Below are positions 1-11,031 of a stretch of 64,000 nucleotides of DNA, in pieces. The notes beneath the pieces were generated by a model, which did not search any database, was not told the origin of the DNA, and saw only the letters and a list, made by a program, of their open reading frames with translations. This stretch comes from Rhizophagus irregularis (lineage: Eukaryota > Glomeromycota > Glomeromycetes > Glomerales > Glomeraceae). The DNA lies in contig NC_089429.1 of NCBI RefSeq assembly GCF_026210795.1, positions 5,985,001-6,049,000 on the forward strand, in the 5' to 3' direction. A program made the position numbers and the translations under genes. Every line of letters starts with the position of its first letter. Positions within the stretch are counted from its first letter, which is position 1.

Positions 1-577
1 CAAATTTCTACAATAAAACATTTGTCATTATCCTGATTAAAAGAAATAAACTTAATTGGAATGGGGCTATATTTTAATTTTGGCGTTGGATCAAAACTCA
101 AAAGAATTATCATATGCAAGTTCCATTATGTTATATTTTATGAAGCGAAATTTGAAAAAAAAAAATTCAGTTGTCGATCATAGAAATTCCATGGAATTAT
201 GGAAAATGGGAAAGTAGAAACACGTGATATATAACCACTATTTTAATAACGGTTAGTAGATTAATAAATTTTATCGATTATAAATGTAATCTATTCATAA
301 TGCACTCATTATTAGACTGTGAATGCTGCCGAGGCTCTTAAAAACGATGATGTTCCAAATGTCACGTTCATATTGATTTCAAAAGTAAGATTTAATGTTT
401 ATTATCACGTAATGGTCCACATTTATTTAATTTGTCAACCTTAAAAGAAAGGTAATTATAAGAAAAAAAATAACTTTCATGATATACAATATAAATTATA
501 AATAATACAAAAGTAAAACAAAAAATTATAGTAAAATTATTCAATTATTATTAATTTTATGTAGATTAAAACTATTG
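1..577. other. Gene-poor AT-rich stretch with a possible short coding relic
   Basis: No complete gene is visible. On the plus strand, about 318-389 reads as a short open stretch (TVNAAEALKNDDVPN followed by VTFILISK) directly followed by GTAAGA, a good splice donor. The P-x-V-T-F-x-x-x-S-K pattern resembles the piece of an Argonaute PIWI domain just before its KRHH motif, which would fit the Argonaute relic near 58 kb. With only about 24 codons this is a weak inference. The rest is simple AT-rich sequence. Confidence 0.3.
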
Positions 578-1012
578 CTAATTTCCTTCAATGATAGTAC
601 TTCCAATCTCTTCATCTTGTAGCTTAATAATGAACTCTTTACCATCTAGTCCATCACAAAAAAATTCTTCAAAAATTGCTGGATCCGGTGCTGTCGCCCC
701 ATTAGAGATTTTTAGGTTTTTTCTCATGGTATCCGAAACATCCTTACCGCCAATTATGAAAAAATAATCTTCTGGATCCGTTGAATCAAATCCTTCAAAA
801 AATTGTAATATTGCTTCGCAGGCCTGTCTGGGAACTCGAACGAATAAGACCTCTCCTACAGCTTTATTAGCATCAGTGAAATTTGCGCGAGCGACAGTTT
901 CTTCCTGTCGAACCTGAAGGTTAGGGGAAAAAGTGGATGGAAGTGAAGCAACAAGAGCAACAAAGAAGAGAAGAGCCAAAAAGGCAAATGTAGAAGTCTT
1001 TTGAGTAAACAT
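578..1012 (-). CDS. Small secreted protein, candidate effector-like (144 aa)
   Basis: A single-exon gene for a 144-residue protein. Residues about 6-23 form a hydrophobic signal peptide (FAFLALLFFVALVAS) with likely cleavage just after VAS. The mature part is about 120 residues, acidic, with only two cysteines (about residues 64 and 119), which could form one disulfide. There is an N-glycosylation sequon NFT at about 44-46. No further membrane segment is seen. Small secreted proteins are common in plant-associated fungi and some act on the host, but nothing here shows that this one does. I recognise no domain. The start is the first Met and gives a textbook signal peptide. Upstream and downstream are AT-rich with no close neighbour. 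Confidence 0.7.
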   Translation of the reverse strand: MFTQKTSTFAFLALLFFVALVASLPSTFSPNLQVRQEETVARANFTDANKAVGEVLFVRVPRQACEAILQFFEGFDSTDPEDYFFIIGGKDVSDTMRKNLKISNGATAPDPAIFEEFFCDGLDGKEFIIKLQDEEIGSTIIEGN

Positions 1013-1805
1013 AATGTATTTAATTATAGATTGTTTTTAATTTCTATAAGCTTTTGTGAAAAATTTTTTTAGATAATATTTTTTTTTTCTTAGCGTTGAA
1101 AGGAAAATTCCATCCTTTTTAAACTGCACCTTTACGTCTGATAAAATAATTCTGCATTATAGAAGCACTACTCGACGAAGCAAAGACAATTTAATGGTTC
1201 TCAAATAAATTAAATTACCTTTTTAAATAAATTCTTTATTCAGGAGTACAATTACCCCATAAGATATGCACTATTACGGATTATTTAACAAAAAACTTTT
1301 TTTCCGTAGTCACAATTGGCGCATACTTGCATGTAAATCATTATTTAATTGAACGGTTTACATGCAGAACAAATATATTTGATATATTGTCCTGAATGCA
1401 TGGTCAACAGAAACAATAAAAATACGTTTTAAAACCAATAATGAAGCAAAAACAATTTAAATTAACAATTTTCTTTTTAGTGCATCAAGATTTGAAGTGA
1501 TGCACTATTACAGATTTTTGATTTTTTGTGGAACATTGATTTTTTTTCTGAAAGTTTTCATGCAGAAAAAAATGCATCAATTATAAAGGAAATTCCTTAT
1601 AAGGCAAATTTTAATAAAATAAAAAAAAATCGATCAACAAATTTGTGTTATTTGATTTATCTAGTGAAGCACTTTGGGGATTATTGACAATTTCAAATTA
1701 AGAGGTGCACGACTTCTTTTGTCAATTCATTTGTTAACTAATAAAAGAAAAATTTAAAAGGAATTATTCTAAAATAGATGACAAAAATTTTTTTTTGTAT
1801 CACAG
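1013..1805. other. AT-rich intergenic stretch
   Basis: No gene seen. The phrase TGCACTATTAC occurs near 1266 and again near 1501, hinting at old internal duplication. Several poly-A and poly-T runs are present. Confidence 0.5.
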
Positions 1806-1817
1806 AGCGGGTCTGTA

Positions 1818-3669
1818 ATGTCATCAAAACCGTATCAAGTATCAACCATACCTATTCCTTCAACTCATATCTCTAATTCTTCAGATGATTCCTCTGTAAT
1901 CAGTCCAGTCAATTCACCCAAAGCTGAGGTGAATATACCATCAAAATGTGTCAAAGGACTAATCCAGATAAAATGAAATGTCTTTATCAATATGCCATTA
2001 AACGTGGAGAGAAGAATCCTGAGAAATTTTCGATCATTACTGGAGCTGAGAAAAATAAGTGGGACAATGAGTGCTTCCGCAATGTCTTGGAGAAAGATAT
2101 GCGTTTCTATCGTGGTGCAGTAGAGACATTATAAATTCCTAATAGATCGTGATATGTTGATCAGTGAAGAGTTATTACATCGTAGTATTCTAAAGAGCCG
2201 TTTAAACACTGCATGGCTCGATAATCTTATGAAAGAATGGGAAAAAACTCTCACTCAATTTATTCAAATTTTCGCACAGGTCTGAGATAACCCGGTCATG
2301 TGAGATCGATCACCTGAAATGCGCAGAAGATATTTGGTAAAATTATTGCTGAAAGAATGAGGGCATGCAAACCGCATATATATTCATATTATTTTTTTTT
2401 CTAAATTCGATTTGTATTTATTTTTGTGTATTATATCTCCAGTTACGCTATTATCATATCAATCAATATCGCATGATGGGGTAATGGAAATGTGTATGCT
2501 GATCCAAAGGGGATTAACGCAATGATGAAATGCAGTGTGTAATTGTTAGTGAAGATTCAAGGATTGCTTTCTCCTGCGGAATTTTTACAAGTGTTATAAA
2601 ACAGGACGGTATCTTTTTTTTCAAATCTAAGTGAAGCTAGGCAGTATGGACAAATTTCAGACCACTCTAGCGCTAAATATCCTCAGCATAAGTAGTAGTA
2701 TTCGTGCTTCTGCATTCGTATTCTAGAGATGAAACCGTGCATTTTATGTAAAGAAAAGTTCATTTCACATCCGGATGAGCCAATTAAAGAATTTACCATG
2801 GCCACTTGTGGCTGTCTTTATCACTAAAAGTGCCTTGAAGAATATCTTTTCATTTCTTTTGAATATAGCTAAAAATAGAGCCAATCTCACATATCCAAAT
2901 TGGAACTGTAAAGTCAGAGATATCGAAACTCTAATTTCTCCCGATCTTTTTAAAGAAATGAATAAAACTACAACCTCAACTAAGGAGGACACTGTCACTA
3001 AATAAGTAGACTCAGAAAACTAAACTCCCGTGGGTGGGATGCTGATATAGTCATATAGTGCTCATGAATGAACTAGGATTATTAGGTGAAGAGGAGCAAA
3101 GTTTGTCCAAGATTATTACTAAGGTATCAAGTGCTATTGAGATCATTAAAGAAACTTGAAAATTTTGAAAATGTGGATAACTCGAAAATCTAACGCCCTA
3201 TATGTGAGAATTGAGAAATGAAGAAATTATCATGGAATTCCCACCGAAGCCAACCGTTTTTTACTCTGCAAGCATATTGCGCATTATAGTTGCATCAATA
3301 ATCCATGAAAGCTGTATCCTATATGTCTATTAACTGATATGGAGATTGATGATTTGGAAATTTCGACACACAGAAAAACGCTCTAGAAAGTTAGACGCAT
3401 CTACTAAAAAATCCTCTAACAAGAAAGTGAAAAAAGCTGATGGAAAAAAGGTGTTGAGTATTCTGAAAAAACTTATTAATATTCCCGATAGTGGTAGTAG
3501 TTTGGAAGAAACAAGTGAAAGTGCAAGTAACTTTTTGCAACTTTCTGAAAGGATTGATAATGCTGAAACTAAAAATGAAGATGCATCTCAAGGTCTTATT
3601 TACAGCTATTTTGATTTTAGGAAATCTGTATATAAACGATACAAGGAGTTAAAACCCAGCCCATATTAG
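1818..3669 (+). pseudogene. Broken RING-type zinc-finger gene (several frames)
   Basis: A scatter of plus-strand coding pieces in shifting frames. 1818-1975 starts with ATG and gives a Ser/Pro-rich stretch; 1946-2134 and the following 150 bases continue with a charged segment (KCLYQYAIKRG, then LIDRDMLISEELLHRS in another frame). From 2729 the frame reads MKPCILCKEKF ... TCGCLYH, then an in-frame TAA, then KCLEEYL: a C-x2-C ... C-x-C-x2-H-x-x-C arrangement as in RING-like fingers, followed after a shift by YPNWNCKVRDIE where a CPxC pair is expected. A second finger is visible at about 3260-3345: LLCKHIAHYSC, then YPIC followed by LLTDMEIDD. The last piece (3346-3669) is Lys/Ser/Glu-rich. Stops, frameshifts and lost cysteines mark it as dead. 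RING proteins of this kind usually act as E3 ubiquitin ligases. Confidence 0.55.
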
Positions 3670-3690
3670 ATCTATTTTAACGCAGAAGGT

Positions 3691-4217
3691 TTGATGAGCT
3701 CTGACAAGTTTGTCCAGTCTCGGCCATCATTTTTAGGAAAATATGGTAACTTTTTTCTTTTGAAGCATTTGGCTAAAACATTTTAATAAAGTTCGCCTAA
3801 CAATTCAGACTTATATTTTTATTATCTTCGTGAAGGTGTATTAGTGTATGTAATGTATTTGGAATATGTAATAAATTTTCCTGATAATCGCAAAGTACTG
3901 GGCCATAAATTATCACTTTACAATTCATTCATTCTTCTGCACAATTTTGATGAGCCTGGACAAGTTTGTCCAGACTCTACCATCAAAAAAATAGAGCAAT
4001 AGCAGGTATTTCTTGCACGTGAATTTCAAAGCATGTATATCTGCTCATATCGGGCTCTATAATTTGTACTTTTTGCCAAATATCACTGAAAATAATTGAT
4101 AATCTTGAAGGTACTGTGTCGTTTCATCTGCACAATTTTGATGAGCCTGGACAAGCTTGTCCAGACTCTACCATCAGAAAAATAGTGCAAATAGCGGGTA
4201 TTTCTTGCACGTGAATT
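3691..4217. repeat. Three copies of a repeat centred on TGGACAAGCTTGTCCA
   Basis: Two nearly identical copies of about 90 bp lie at about 3938-4027 and 4128-4217, both starting CTGCACAATTTTGATGAG and ending TTTCTTGCACGTGAATTT. Each has a palindromic core; in the second copy CTGGACAAGCTTGTCCAG is a perfect 18-bp palindrome, and the first has one change (AAGTTT). Outside the core TGATGAG and CTACCATCA extend the inverted symmetry imperfectly. A third, more diverged core is at 3691-3730 (TGATGAGCTCTGACAAGTTTG, written here across the core, then TCCAG). They look like a short palindromic mobile repeat or the termini of one. Confidence 0.7.
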
Positions 4218-4603
4218 TTTATTCGTAATAATTTTCCCAAAATCTGTTAGATCAAAGGCTATCCGGCTAAAGGAAAAATCTGAAATTTGATTAGCCAATC
4301 ATCTCGTAATTTAAGAAACAATTTGGCGTCATGATAGTACCAGGAAGTGTCATAGAACTGGCAGGGAGCTGGAATGACACAATAATGTCATAATACCTGT
4401 TAATCACGAGAGATCCACATACTGTATGTATGTAAATATAGCAGCTTGAAATCGAATAAAAAATGAAGCTGATATTTTTATTATAATATATTGATAAAGA
4501 ATCGCTAGAATTCACTGAAATTTCTATAAATCATTTAAATCACTATAAAGTATTAAAAATACTATTATAATTCGATATTTTATTGATTAAACACTTGTAA
4601 AAG

Positions 4604-4999
4604 ATGGATTTAGATAGTAATGCCTACTTTAAGCTTTCTTTACCTAATCGGGATGAAAATTATAAAAGAATAATAAAAGCATTAACCCTTTTAAAACATA
4701 ATATGATGACGAAACACCAGGAATGTGGTGCTCTCGTGTTCGTGGTCTATTAGAAGAATACTTGAAGAGAATCCAAGAATCTTTTCTAAGAATGGATATA
4801 TTGAAAATGTGTGCAAAATTTTAAATTTATGAAGAAGGGTAAGGGGTTTCATCCTTCTGAAATAGAAACAAATTATATATATTGCACTGTATATGACTCC
4901 CTAGTATTCGTTCCTGAAAAGCATATAGCTCGCTTTCACTATGCAGATAATCACTTGAAAAGATGCATTACTAAAAATACTATTCAAATGAACACGTAA
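4604..4999 (+). pseudogene. Fragmented unknown coding relic
   Basis: From ATG 4604 a frame reads MDLDSNAYFKLSLPNRD and on to a stop at about 4753. The coding character then passes to another frame (WCSRVRGLLEEYLKRIQ, stop near 4834), and then to a third (4811-4999) containing FHYADNHLKRCITKN. Three adjoining frames with protein-like composition suggest one gene broken by small indels. I do not recognise the family. Confidence 0.35.
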
Positions 5000-7900
5000 A
5001 AAGAGAAGAAATTCTTCAATCTAAGGTTGTGGGCGAAACCTAGCAGTTTAGACAATTGTTGAAATCGAAACTGTTTAAACTGTTTTGTCAAAAAGTTAAA
5101 AAATGCAAAATTGCGAAAGGTTTAGCAAATGTCAAAACTCAAAACTTTATAAAGTTTAGACATATTTATTTATATTATATGATTTAATATAGTAGTTTAG
5201 TAAATAGAATTTAAATTAAAAAAAAACATAAAAAATTAAAATATAAATAAAAATACTTTATAATTATTTACTTGTTTAAACAGTAAAAAAAAATAAAAAT
5301 GAGTTAGCTTTGGCACCTAATTATTTCAACAGCGCTGTTTTCTCGAAGGATTTCTTCGGAAATTTGCCAATAGAGGCGGGAGCAATTCTTTTTTTTTTTA
5401 ATAATTTCATCAATAATGTATTCAATGTTTTCCTTTAAATGATCTGCCAAGTAAAAGAAAATTGATCAAAAATAAATATTTTCTAATATGTGTAAATCAA
5501 CTTTGAAATTACTAAAGCTCGTTATACAAAATAAAGTTGCCATTTGCCAATAGTACCCATGAAGTAACATTCATTTTTACACAATAAATAATAATTGATT
5601 TTGATCTATCAAACATCGAATACTTTTAATTCAACGCATGGTTTTTTTTTAAAAAAAATTATTATAAAATATCAATGTTTGGATTTCGTAAATAAAAAAA
5701 AAATTATTTCGTTCCTATATTATTATAAAAATCATTTCGATTTTAATAATATTATGTATTTAACGCTCCCATAACTCAAAATCTTTAATTACCTCCCATA
5801 AGAAAAATTGATTATATATTGATTATTTATCAACAAAGTCTCTTCAAGGATTTCTTCTAGCCCACTATGTAATTCTATATGTGAAGACGAAGATATTTGA
5901 CTCTACGAAGCCCTATTTCCACGACATATAGGCAGTGATGTTCATTGGAAGTTTCCAATCCTTTAATAATTCTCATGTTGAAGTAATATTGGAATTGGAA
6001 GATTTGGAAGTCCAAATATGGCTTCCAACATCACTGCCCATAGGTGAATGGATGAGGCTCTAAGTAATGAATAAAATCTTCAAATATTAATATTTCTACG
6101 GATAAATTGTCATTACGTAATATTATTATCTAAAATCAAAAGTAATACATCCAAAAAATATTATTAAAAAAAAAAGAAATTGAATCGATAAATTGTTATA
6201 ATGTAACTAACTGTAAAGGACTATCAGTAGTAAGTTGTATATAGTTCATAAAATCTAATCACATGGTGAGTAACTAACTTTTCATCAGGGTCGCCTTCTA
6301 TTGTTCCTATAAGGGCTCTTTTATTTTGCTAAAAATACTAAGACAAAGAAGCGGACACCAGCTGGATAACGGGTGATGGACGTTCTCTTCAATTTTGAAT
6401 GTCCTCTCATATTCTTCTTTCACTTCCGAGTTCCGAGGGAGCGCCACTGTAAATACTGTTAGAAGTAAAATGAAATAAAATTCTTATTTGTAGATTCCAC
6501 ATTTGATGTCTGAATCTCTTAAGTACGTGAACGGACAAAGCTCCTCTCCGTATAAGTTGCAGAATTTCTGAATATAAAGCATGATTGTAATAATGTTGAT
6601 AATAAAGGTAGTAAAGTTATAGCTCTTTAATATCTTTTTAAAGGCGTTTCAATGAGCTAATTGTTGAGCACTTATTTCTAAAAGTTTCTCTGTCACATTT
6701 GAAGAGGAAAACACTATACTAAAGGAGAGTGGAAAAACATAAAAATTATTGAGTTACTGCAAATTTTTTTTAGGAGGGATTGCATAATTACCATCTGTCG
6801 TATTTTGCACGTGATCTAACATGTAGATCTTCACACAACATGCCTTATCACAATTTAGTACAATTGAATCATTGCACTTAGTAGTTGTTATTTTTTATAA
6901 CTAAAACTTGTTATAGAATTATAGAATAATATTGCAATGGCGCGAACTGCGCCTTCGCGTAAATTTTAACCGGGACCCAAATCAGTAAATAATTTCTAGA
7001 TTTGATTCATCAACGGATATTACACATATTTGTTTCCATCATTGAAATTAAACTAAGCGAATATGTATTTTTTACAGTAATTTATTATTAAGGACCTCAA
7101 TACGCAAATTAAATTTATTAAGTTCACAATTAAAATTCCTTTGTTTGATCATGCACGTAATTATTTTAAATAAACTCAAATTTTATTTATCACGTATTTA
7201 AAACAAATATGTAAGTAATTTGATACATTATTATCGGACTTTCGGGAATCAAATCAACAATTAAAATTTCTTTTCTATCCATGCAAACACATATATGGTT
7301 AAAAATATTTTTTTTTAGATCCGTCGATTTTAAGCCAATAGAATATAGGTCGTTTCGGAACTCGGATTATAGGAAAAATTCCTATTGTTCGACTATCATA
7401 CATACAATTTTTTTTTAAAAAAAATTTCTGTACTGAAAACAGATTAAAATTTATATGTTTAGTTTATTATGTTTGGTGCGTGTCCAATATAATGATTAGA
7501 ATAGGGTATATTCAATTTCAATTAATTTACTGAAAATTTTTTTTTAATAAATCGTTATACGTGAATAAAATCAATAAAAATCGCAACTTTTTCATAAAAA
7601 TAAGGATTTATTTATTATAATCGGATAATTTCATCCTCCTTTATTCTATAAACCATAATTTCAAATTTCAAAAATCAAAATCAAAATTAATTCATAGTAT
7701 CTTCGTAAAATAAAGTGATCGGTCGTATTTCTTACCCGAAACTATTATTGTTTATTGTCCTCCTTAATGCTTCAATTCGGACAGAAATCGTCCTTCACAT
7801 GTACGCTGCGGAATGCAACCAATTACGTTACAACGTTTAATAACTCTTTTCTCCGACTTCCCCGATTGTGAACTATACATTTTAAGTTATAGAAAATAAT

Positions 7901-8806
7901 ATGTGAAACAAAAAATCTTTCAATTCTTGAATTTTTATAGAACTAAATTTGGAGAATAAATCATGATGATATTTGTTTCATATAATAAAAAAATAACGAG
8001 GTATTATACATTATTTATTTATATTATATATTTAAAAAAGAAGTTGAAATTTTTTTTCGATTACTTTAAAAGATTATACAACAAAGAAAAAATCATTCAT
8101 TGATTACTCGAAAAGTTGGGTTAAAGAAAGTTATATTATAATCCCAAAAAAAGAATGTACGAAAGTAATTCATATTTGTACTACTATTTGCTTGAATAAA
8201 AAAGTCGTGCACTTTTTTAACTTTAGTATTCTTTTTTTTATTCGAAGGTTTTGTCAAATCGGATAAATTATTTGCCGTGCGTTGTGTTAGTTGAGGCAAA
8301 CTAATGGCTTTGATCCACATGTTGTGTTCCAGAAGCTCCCATAGCAGATAAAGTTTGATTCTTCCCCTACATAATAATAATTTTATAAACCTTTATTAGT
8401 TAAATAATGTGATTATTGTTAAGAATTTAACCGAATTTTTCAAACTTATTATTCGGGTATTCTTAATTCGGATACAATTAATTGACTCATTAAGCTATGA
8501 ATATATTACGTCATCTATATGTAAAATAATGAATGGTGGGTATAAGAAAGAATATTATAATAAACTTTTGTAAAATAATGATATTATAATAGATACGGCT
8601 GAAAAAACATTTTTAAGGAGATCACTTTATATAATTGTTTCAAAATGGAAAAAATGGAAAAGATATACATGATTTATTCTTATACGAAAGGGTAACCATT
8701 TTGGATCAAAAAAAGTAACAAATTAAACGTTGCACTTGTTACAGACAAATAATATTTATAAGGTTATCATTTCGCCTTTCCTTTCGTTCATTTTCATAAA
8801 AAAAAA
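5000..8806. other. Long AT-rich gene-free stretch
   Basis: No gene can be supported over 3.8 kb apart from the short MITE near 5.93 kb. Poly-T runs that switch directly to poly-A occur at about 5642-5658 and 7408-7424. A 75-codon minus-strand frame at 8093-8320 (Lys/Asn-rich) has no recognisable domain and could be chance or an exon remnant. Confidence 0.5.
5927..6042. mobile_element. Short MITE-like element with inverted ends
   Basis: The left end reads TATAGGCAGTGATGTT and the right end AACATCACTGCCCATA, which are inverted copies with a single mismatch over 16 bases. The whole element is about 116 bp. Internally it repeats TTGGAAG and TTCCAA words in both orientations. It has no coding capacity. 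The pattern is that of a non-autonomous DNA transposon; the target-site duplication is not clear. Confidence 0.6.
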
Positions 8807-10017
8807 ATGACTGACAAAAATCCCTTATCAGACTTATTACAAAACTTAATCGACATTTTAAAAAACGAAGAATTTTATAATAACATTACCGTCGAAGTTG
8901 GTGATGGTTCAAATATAAAAACGGTTCGCGTTCACAATAGTAGTCCAAATATTGAATTAATCCTTAATAAAGAAATTAGGTCAAATCAACTTCAAAAAGA
9001 CCAATTTGAAGAAAGATTCACTATTATGTTAATGACTTCAGGTATTTTTTGACTTAATTCGTACTTTATCGATCTTATTTAGTACTACACAATTACTAAC
9101 TCCAGTAATATCATCTATAGCAGATCCTCAAAGTCCAGATCATCCATCCAGTGAACGTATAGACCTAGGTGCACTTCAAATGCAAGCTCTAAATATACCT
9201 AGAAAAATTGAATTTTTCATCCCTTTTCACTTAGCACAATGTAAAATTAAAGCGTTATTAAATAAGTTGACGTTAAAAAAATTTGATTCTATCTCAGATC
9301 AAATTATTTTCTACGCTAACAACAGAAGAGATGGATGTATGTTAAGGGAAATAGTTCGTCTTATATTTGAATCTCATGATGAATCGAATTTCTGTGCAAT
9401 ATATGCTCAGCTTTGCTTTAGGTTGATGGAAAGAGTCGATCATAAAATAATTGCCATCAAAAAATTCAGGAATAAGTTTCTTCAAGGCGGTACATTATTT
9501 AAAAAGTATCTTCTTGATCGGTGTGAAAAAGATTTTAAGAAAGGTTGGAAAGTTAACATGATGTCATATGAAAATTATGAAGCTATAAAGATTAGGAAGC
9601 AAGGTCTTGGTTTAATTCGTTTCATTGGCGAATTATTTAAATTAAAAATTATTGCAAAGAAAACTATGCATGAATGTATTGAGAAATTATTAAAATTGCC
9701 TGAGGAAGAAGAAATGGAAAGTTTATGTATATTAATGAATATAGTAGGAAAACAACTTGATTATATCGAATCGAACAATAATGAACAGAGAATGGAACCG
9801 TACTTTGAACGAATGAAGGAGTTATCAACATCTCCGAATTTGTCAAACCAAATAAAATTTTTGTTGATGGTAAATTTTATTGAATAATTTTTGTATTTAT
9901 ATTTATTATGTTATATTGTTAATATTTTTTTTTTAGGATGTCATAGATTTACGAGATAATGCTTGGAAACCTCGAGAGTCAAGAAGCGAAATATTTAAGT
10001 TGAATAGTAATGTTTAG
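8807..10017 (+). CDS. MIF4G-domain (eIF4G-like) protein with BTB-like N-terminal piece
   Basis: Three exons fit exactly: 8807-9041, 9121-9869 and 9937-10017, giving 354 aa. Intron 1 (GTATTT..CTATAG) has an ACTAAC branch-point-like motif at about 9095-9100; intron 2 is GTAAAT..TTTTAG. Residues about 95-345 form a MIF4G domain: KIKALLNKLTLKKFDSISDQ, then LREIVRLIFESHDESNF, CAIYAQLCFRL and, across the exon 2-3 junction, FLLMDVIDLRDNAWKPRES, a strong eIF4G signature. Such domains bind eIF4A and RNA in translation initiation. No eIF4E-binding YxxxxL motif is present, and the protein is far shorter than eIF4G. Residues about 8-43 (LLQNLIDILKNEEFYNNI, TVEVGDGSN, VRVH) look like the first strands and helix of a BTB/POZ domain, cut off early. 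No frame break is seen, so it may be an active chimeric gene. Confidence 0.72.
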
Positions 10018-11031
10018 CTATCAAGTTATTTTATTGAAATACATATAGATTTAAGAGTCACTGTGTTTCAATAGTAGTTTCTTATTTTTTTTTATAGTTA
10101 TATTATAAATAAAGGAATATTTTCATAAATTTTTGTTATTCTGTTATATAATTATTAAATAAATAAATATAGTATCTTCTAGTTTTTACTAAAAATTTTC
10201 GTGATATTGTCTTAAGTATCTTTATCGAAGCATAACTTTATCATATCTAAAGTAATGAAAATTCATTAAATTAACCAACAATTCGCTTAATGTTGATATA
10301 GTATTATTTATTCTATTCCTCAATTTAATAATGGAGTTTTGATTTACGACGCAAGTCATTGCATGCGCATTTTACTATTAAACAATCCAGGGTATGATTT
10401 ACCGTGCGTTTACCACTATTTCACATGTATTATAAAATCTATAATTCAATCGATTGGCAAATTCCCATAATCTTTTTTCGTTTAGTTTATAAAAATCACA
10501 TGACCGAAACGCAGTATTTACTTATTACACGTATGTTGTAGATGATTAATATAATTTACATAAAAAACATCTCCTTTTACCGCTGCATAAAAAATAACAA
10601 TTCTGAAGGTATGATAAAATTAAGATATAAAAAATTTGCATAATTAACTCAATAATTATAATAATTATCAATATAACATAATTAATTACGATAATTGTCA
10701 ATATCGTTAATTAACATGATAATTAATTACGATAATTATCTAAAAAATAAATTCGATTAATGATTTTGCTTTAAAAACGTAATATCTTGTGTTATAGAAC
10801 TATAAATCGCTTATTTTATTAATAAATTTCCAAAAAAAGAAATTCGATTAATTAAACACAAGTTATTTCTAGATATTTATATATTTGCTTTTTAAAACGT
10901 AATATCTCGTGTTATAGAACTATAAATCGCTTATTTTTATTTAATAAATTTCCAAAAAAAGAAATTCACAATCCATAAAACTTGTTATGAAACGTGACGA
11001 TAAAATAATGATAAATTTCGCGAGACTACTT
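10018..11031. repeat. AT-rich stretch with two ~82-bp direct repeats
   Basis: Copies lie at about 10765-10845 and 10884-10967, both running from TTTGCTT through AACGTAATATC and TATAAATCGCTTATTTT to CCAAAAAAAGAAATTC, with a few small indels. Just before them ATAATTAATTACGATAATT also occurs twice (near 10676 and 10721). No gene is seen. Confidence 0.6.
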
